From: Ipomoea triloba | Lineage: Eukaryota; Streptophyta; Magnoliopsida; Solanales; Convolvulaceae | Reading direction: 5' to 3' | DNA length: 64,000 bases | Assembly: GCF_003576645.1 (NCBI RefSeq) | Contig: NC_044916.1 | Location: 15,720,562 to 15,784,561, forward strand | In this document: positions 59,001-64,000 of the stretch, piece after piece | Layout: every line of letters starts with the position of its first letter | Numbering within the stretch: position 1 is the first letter of the stretch | Position numbers and translations under genes: made by a program | The notes under the pieces: generated by a model | The model's input: the letters and a program-made list of their open reading frames with translations, nothing else | What the model was told of the DNA's origin: nothing | Database searches by the model: none

Positions 59001-60167
59001 AAGCAAACCTGTACCATCACCAACTCGAAGAGCATCACCACCAGTGTACTCTTCAGATGTAGAGAGCGCAGCAATATCAGGGGTCGCGTGATTTGTCGCC
59101 CTAGTGTCTGGAATCCAAAGATGCGAGTCAGACACAAGATTCGGCGCATCCTCAGCATATGTTAAATGAGCTTGGAGTCCACGGCCAATTAAAGAAAAAC
59201 AGGCTGGTGCAAGATGGCCATAATTGCCATATAATTGGCATTGAGGTTGCCAATTACCACCACGTCGCCCACGTGACTTGCCACCGCCATGCAAGCCACG
59301 TCCACGCTGCACACCACCGCCTTGCTGCTGCTGCTGGTCGGCGAAAACAGCACCGCCACGTGACTGATTCCCACCGCGGCGATTCGATCCGCCACGCCAA
59401 GACCGCGACCGACCTCCACTACCACGCTTGCCAACAAAAGCCGCAGCTGCAGGGGCTGGAACACTGCCATAGCTATCACCAATAGCGAACTCATGCGAGC
59501 CAAGGAGATCGGCGAGTTCGGGAAGACGCACCGGCTGACCTCGAACATTCAAAGAGGCTATAACAGAGTGATATTCTGGACGTAAACCTCTGAAAATATA
59601 CATATTCTGATCCTCCAAAGGAACCGCACGGCCAGCAAGAGCTAGATCTTCCACCATAACTTGCGCACGAGCAATGTAGTCGACGGCGGAGGCATCACCT
59701 TGGCGTATTGTTTGCAGCTGTCCAAGAATATGCATAATCCGAGCTTCACTGGAAGAGGCGAGAGCCTGCTCAAGCGCCAACCAGAGATCACGCGACGTAG
59801 TGCAACCAATTGCGAGGTACATAACTTCCGACGAAAGTGAATAGATTAACATGCTAAGGACCGCCTGATCTTGGCGCATCCATGGAGCATGCAACGGGTT
59901 GGGTAAAGCAGCAGCAGCGGAGGAGCATTCAGAAACGGGAAAAAAACGATTAGGGCAAGAGTTCGTGCCATCAACGAAACCCATGAGGTCGTGCCCACGA
60001 AGAAACGGAATAACCTGCGTCCTCCAAAACAAGAAATTCTTGTTCGTTAGCTTAATGCTAACATAGTGATGCGCAGCAGATAGAGAAGCGGCTGCTGAAG
60101 AAACTGCAAAAGAAATAGCTGCATCAGAAACGGTCTGTTCGGAAGAATTAACAGAGCCGTCAGCCAT
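56068..60167 (-). pseudogene. gag-pol: Copia gag-pol polyprotein, broken by one stop and one frameshift
   Basis: ATG 60167 starts gag (UBN2-type, ~residues 40-250), followed by a Gly/Arg-rich segment. The zinc knuckle reads CQLYGNYGHLAPAC, so its second Cys is Tyr. The protease motif is DTRATNH in place of D-S/T-G-A. Integrase zinc region WHDRLGHPHQRV and core Asp residues follow. A TAG at 58290-58292 interrupts the integrase, and the same frame continues beyond. Near 57453 a 1-base loss shifts the frame at the start of the reverse transcriptase. The RT then reads YVDDILVMG, and RNase H ends [13 protein letters not shown] at 56068. Both the knuckle and protease changes would inactivate the protein even without the breaks. 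Confidence 0.88.
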
Positions 60168-60197
60168 TTGAAAATAAACCTAGGCTAGCTGATACCA

Positions 60198-60332
60198 GAT
60201 GAGAACTGAATATTGTATTGATTCAATTGAACAATTACAATGATGAGGAATAGAAGATATATATACAAGGGGAGTCTCAAGTAGAGTAGGATAGCTAGTC
60301 CTAACGTGACTCGAACTCAGAGAGTCCTAATA
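60198..60332 (-). repeat. 5' LTR of the copia element
   Basis: 135 bp, about 97% identical to the 55926 copy. On the minus strand it is followed directly by the TGGTATCAG primer site (60189-60197). Confidence 0.9.
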
Positions 60333-60337
60333 GGAAC

Positions 60338-61030
60338 AGTAGCGCAGCTCAGGGTCTCCCTCTTCCTCGTTGAAATGTATTAATGTTGATCAATTCTAAA
60401 AAGTTTTCTTTAATTTGTACTGGATTTTTTAAGCTGCTTTCTTTGGGGTTTGTTTTCTTGTTCATGCAGACTTGTTCCCTAAAGCTCAATTTCCCAACCG
60501 CCCAAATTCTTGCTGCGCAAGTCCACCCTCCTAGCTACAACCGGTGCAAGTTGGTGGCACAGCCCGTGCAGCAGCCGTGCAAAATTACATATGTACCTCA
60601 GTTTAATTAATAATTGGGATCGGAACTACAGTATTTACCAAAAGAAGTCATTAAGGATTACAATCTTGAATTATCTTCAACTGTGACTCTGAGTGACATG
60701 AAAGGCAGAGAGTGGATAGCACATGTAAATATTTAGAGTGATGATCGAACATGGCTGCATGGAGGATGGAGAAGCTTATGTAGAAAGAACCTTGTTGAAG
60801 ACAAAGATAGGTGCATTTGTGAGTTCTTGTTTCATCAAATAAGCTAGGAATAATAATGTGGTGTTGAGGTTACAATTGTCAGAGAAGAGGCCATGCAAAT
60901 GACGAATGAATGCAAATGTCATACTTTAATGTAATTTGATGATGACATATCTTTTTAATTTTATTCCGATTTTTAATTTGGCTTAAGAACTTGTAAATAG
61001 ATAACTGGGTTGTCAACTTGCTGAATGCTC
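60338..61030 (+). pseudogene. Right part of duplicated block D2 with a degraded B3-domain exon
   Basis: Parallels 51843-52590 in D1. The B3-like stretch (60640-60900) retains GTGACATGAAAGGCAGAGAG but has an in-frame TAG where D1 has TGG (AATATTTAGAGTGAT) and several indels. It ends at GAATGCTC, where the D1 match also ends and an LTR-like sequence begins. Confidence 0.8.
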
Positions 61031-61037
61031 AATTCCC

Positions 61038-62350
61038 TGATAAGTGCAAAAGATACCACTTTTATAAGGTTATTTGTGGATCATTAAGTGTATAATTCAC
61101 GGCCCTTATGAATGTTTTAGTCCTAATTTGCTTTAGAATGCTTTTTATTGTCATTAGACCCCGTTCCACGCTTGGCTAATTGTTTTGTAGGTAAAAGATG
61201 TGCAAAAAGGGCAGGAAATGACAACATTTCAGATAAGTGAAGAACAAACCAAAGTTGGAGCAAAAAATAGGCCAGGACTGCAGTGGACGCGCGTCCACCC
61301 ATGCGTCCACCCATGCGTCCAGGCCTGCGTCCGAAATTATACTTGCAGAAGTTTGGCAGCAGAACAACAGTCTGCTGTGGACGCGCAGTGGACGCGGGTT
61401 GGATGCCCGCGTCCAACTTTCAGCCCTCTGAAGTTTGGAGTCTGTGCAACAAAAGGCACGCTGGACGCGCAGTGGACGCGCGTCCAGCCGTGCGTCCATC
61501 GCGGAAATTTCAGCAGTTGCGCGACATTTAAAAGGGGAATGGAGCCATTTTGCAGGGGATCCATCACACTTCAGTTTTAGATCACTTTAGAATATTTCTC
61601 TCTCTAGGATTAGCCTAGAGAGATCTCTCCCAATTCACTCCACATTGCAATTCTTAGTTTAGATTAGAATTAGAGAAGAATTCCATTGGTGCAAGATTGT
61701 GATCTAAATTCAAGTTCAAGATTAAAGTTCAATTTCAAGTTCAAGTTCAAATTCAAAGTTCAATTCTTAGCTAAGTCTTCCTTTTAATTTCTTATTATTA
61801 CTTTTGTCTTTTGCTATTTCAATTCCAAGTATGATTAGATAGATCTTTGTGGATTTGGATTGAGCAATGTTGTATGGATATTCTTGAGCTTTGAATTGAT
61901 CAATTAGGTTTTGCAATTGCTTGATTATGAGTTTGATTGTGTGAGTGGTGATCCACTTTGACTCTTGTGTAGGGGTGATCAACCTATATGAGAGGTGTTT
62001 GGAGAAGGAGTCTCATCTACGAGAGTAGAGTTACTCCTTAGCCTAGCCTAGCACATTTCCCTCTCACCTTTGAGAAAAGGGAGAAGTGGAAGATAAGAGG
62101 CACATAACGTGTTTGACAAAATGCCTCTCCTAGCCTAGTGATCACAAGGATGACATTACGGTCTAAGGAGTGAGTCCATTGACCACGAGAGTGGCGGTGG
62201 TGTTGGTGAACTTGTCTCATTTTCATTATCTAAGTGTTGCTAGCCTAATATCTTAGGAAATCAAGGATACCTATATGAGTTGCAAGATCCAAATCCTCTT
62301 TTCCACTTGATTGTTTCCAATGTTTGTTCCTTGTTTTCATGATGTTTCAT
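61038..62350 (+). mobile_element. LTR/leader-like region of a retroelement with GGACGCG repeats
   Basis: Begins TGATAAGTGCAAAAGATACC right at the break of block D2, which suggests an insertion point. 61280-61500 is a GC-rich cluster of GGACGCG/CGCGTCC motifs. It leads into a gag-like ORF. I could not find the LTR's 3' boundary or a primer-binding site. One ambiguous base is at 62351. Confidence 0.45.
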
Positions 62351-62351
62351 N

Positions 62352-64000
62352 GGTGACTACACCCACTCAAGAAGAGCCCCACCACCGGAGAGTTACCAAG
62401 AGTCCTATCATAGTCACGATTATGAGCATTCAAGTCGGACACAACCACTAAGGAGAGACATCTCTTATGATCATTCAAGGGAATACCGGACACCTAGGTA
62501 TTGCCGGGATGATTATGAGGAGGATTATCATGATCAAGAAGACTATTCTTATGAACACCGGGGGTATAGGAGGAGTGCATCTCACCAAAGCTACAATTCA
62601 AAATCTTACCAATCTACCCACTATGACGAGGATGATGACTACCCTCAACAAAGAGGATTCTCTAATTCTCAATCCTACGACTCTTACCCATCCCAATCTT
62701 ACTCTCCACAATCGTACACTCAAAACACACCTCCACCCAAAAAGAAATCTATTATCGAGCACATGTATGACCATTGGTTGAAACCCAAGCCAAGAGACCC
62801 AAATGATCACTTCAAGACCATTGAGGAACACATGCTTGAAGATATGAACCGACAAGTGCTTTGTTTTGCTTGTAAAGGGCCTCACTATAGGTATCAATGC
62901 CAAAAGTACCCATATTGCAAGAAATGTAAGACTAACTTCCCATGTGAATGTAGGTACAATCACCATAGGGACGAAATTGATCAAGAGTGCAACCACTTTG
63001 AGAATGAGGAGTACATGATGCAACCATATGAGGAGGAAAACATGGAAGACATGAAGAACAAGATGTTGGCAAGGATAGAAGAGTTAAAGCAAGAAATGGC
63101 CAATATTAGGGAAGGGTGGAAGCAAGAATATGAGAATGTTGAGGAAAAGGAGAGTGATGGTGATGTGGAGATAGTGTGGGAAGAGGAAAAGCCATGTGGT
63201 GACACTATTGAGCTTGCATGTGGTAAGACACTTGACCCTATTAGTGTTAGCACTACTCTTGGTGATAAAATTTCTAAATCTTGGGCCGACATGTGTGATG
63301 AGAATGATGATTGTGATGATATTGGTGTGCCTATTCATTTTGATAATGCTAATATTGATTGTGTTGATAATGGAGTTGAAAAAGTGGTAGATATGACTAG
63401 TGAAAATAATTGCATAATTGAAGATGTCGATAATGCTTGTGTTGAGATGCCTAGTGATGAAATTGGTGTTAAAGAGCATGATAATTTTTGTGATGAGCCA
63501 TATGATGATTCTTTTGATCTTAATTGTGGGGATGCTTATATTGAAAATGTTGTTGGTAATGTGGATTGTGTTGTTGATAAAGTGCATGCCAATCCTTTGG
63601 AGAATGTGGGTAATATTAATGCTAAACATGATGATGAAAATTGTTTTGATACTTGTGAAAATAATTTTTTTCAATTCTAGTGATAATGATGGCCTTGAGT
63701 TGTTTACTTTTGATGATAATTCTTTGTTAAATGAACATGTTGGTGAATTGCATGATATGCTTTGTAATGTTGATGATGAATTGAATGTTGATGCTAGTTT
63801 GCTTGATTTAAATGATGTTGAATTTGACACTTTCCATGATAATTGCCTTAATGATGCTTTATATATTCATGATTTGATCGGTAAAGATCGGAGTGAAGGG
63901 GTTAAAAATGAGAATGTAAAAGAAGAGGTTGAGGACAAGGAAAAGACAAGAAATGAGAGTGTTAGGGAGGAAGTTGAGGATAAAGTGAGTAATGATGAAA
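62352..64000 (+). CDS. Gag-like acidic ORF of a retroelement, frameshifted, runs off the window
   Basis: The frame is open from at least 62352 to TAG 63678-63680. It has a Tyr/Ser/Arg/Asp-rich N-terminal region (SYDHSREYRTPRY...), then DHWLKPKPRDPNDHFK, and a cysteine cluster CFACKGPHYRYQC plus CKKCKTNFPCEC (zinc-knuckle-like, CX2CX3HX4C). A Glu-rich helix and a long Asp/Asn/Val-rich stretch follow. At a run of seven T's (63666-63672) the frame breaks, and the next frame continues the same composition (SDNDGLELFTFDDNSLLNEH...) to the window end. The start codon is not identifiable because of the N. Best guess is a gypsy-type gag. I do not recognise the family. Confidence 0.5.

Larger units (their letters stand above)
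55926..60332 (-). mobile_element. Complete Ty1/copia element with 135-bp LTRs and GGAAC target duplication
   Basis: LTRs 55926-56060 and 60198-60332 differ at about four positions. GGAAC flanks both ends (55921-55925, 60333-60337), and the empty site is seen in block D1 near 51837. Next to the 5' LTR the minus strand has TGGTATCAG, matching the initiator-Met tRNA primer site. Next to the 3' LTR it has the purine tract TTGAGGGGGAG. It is 4407 bp with gag-pol in one frame. The short LTRs fit the Ale/Retrofit-like group. The polyprotein is broken. Confidence 0.9.

Noticed and set aside
56068..60332. Recently active copia element
   Set aside because: LTRs are ~97% identical, but there is a stop, a frameshift, a changed zinc knuckle and a changed protease motif.

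Overview
The window is nuclear DNA from a flowering plant, most likely a eudicot. The evidence is one intact ten-exon gene with a plant-specific SBP DNA-binding domain (SPL7-like), plant Ty1/copia and Ty3/gypsy retrotransposons, a Mutator-like element carrying a plant mobile domain gene, Stowaway-, Tourist- and MULE-type MITEs, tRNA-like SINEs, and a nuclear copy of part of the plastid gene ycf4. I cannot name the species. Almost everything outside the SPL7 locus is transposable-element sequence, much of it nested.

Layout. Positions 1-11830 are the 3' part of a Sirevirus-type copia element (gag, pol, a long additional ORF, polypurine tract and 3' LTR; the 5' end lies outside the window). Positions 11900-14748 hold antisense gypsy-type LTR material and the start of a gag. 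Positions 15025-22010 are a chain of inverted-repeat elements, each bounded by TA microsatellites, including one of about 5 kb that contains a 557-base assembly gap. Positions 22010-26640 are AT-rich DNA with MITEs, SINEs and a MITE split by plastid DNA.

The SPL7-like gene runs from 26875 to 32242. After more repeats comes a composite Mutator-like element (37184-48706) with near-identical inverted arms of about 950 bp. It contains a disrupted plant mobile domain gene on the minus strand, a MULE transposase on the plus strand, and a multi-exon gene whose product resembles B3 DNA-binding domains. Both arms carry clusters of a short ATGATTAG motif. The arrangement of a mobile element with its own candidate DNA-binding protein and clustered short motifs is the most interesting thing in the window.

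Positions 48728-49027 are an isopentenyltransferase gene fragment. Positions 49690-52600 and 55200-61030 are two copies of one duplicated block that contains SPL7 exon and intron fragments followed by a B3-domain exon. The second copy is split by a complete copia element (55926-60332) with 135-bp LTRs and a 5-bp target duplication. From 61038 to the end is the start of another LTR-type element with a gag-like, acidic ORF.

Only the SPL7-like gene looks like a functioning host gene. Most transposon ORFs carry a stop, a frameshift or a lost catalytic residue. Several of the frameshifts fall in homopolymer runs, so sequence error should be kept in mind.
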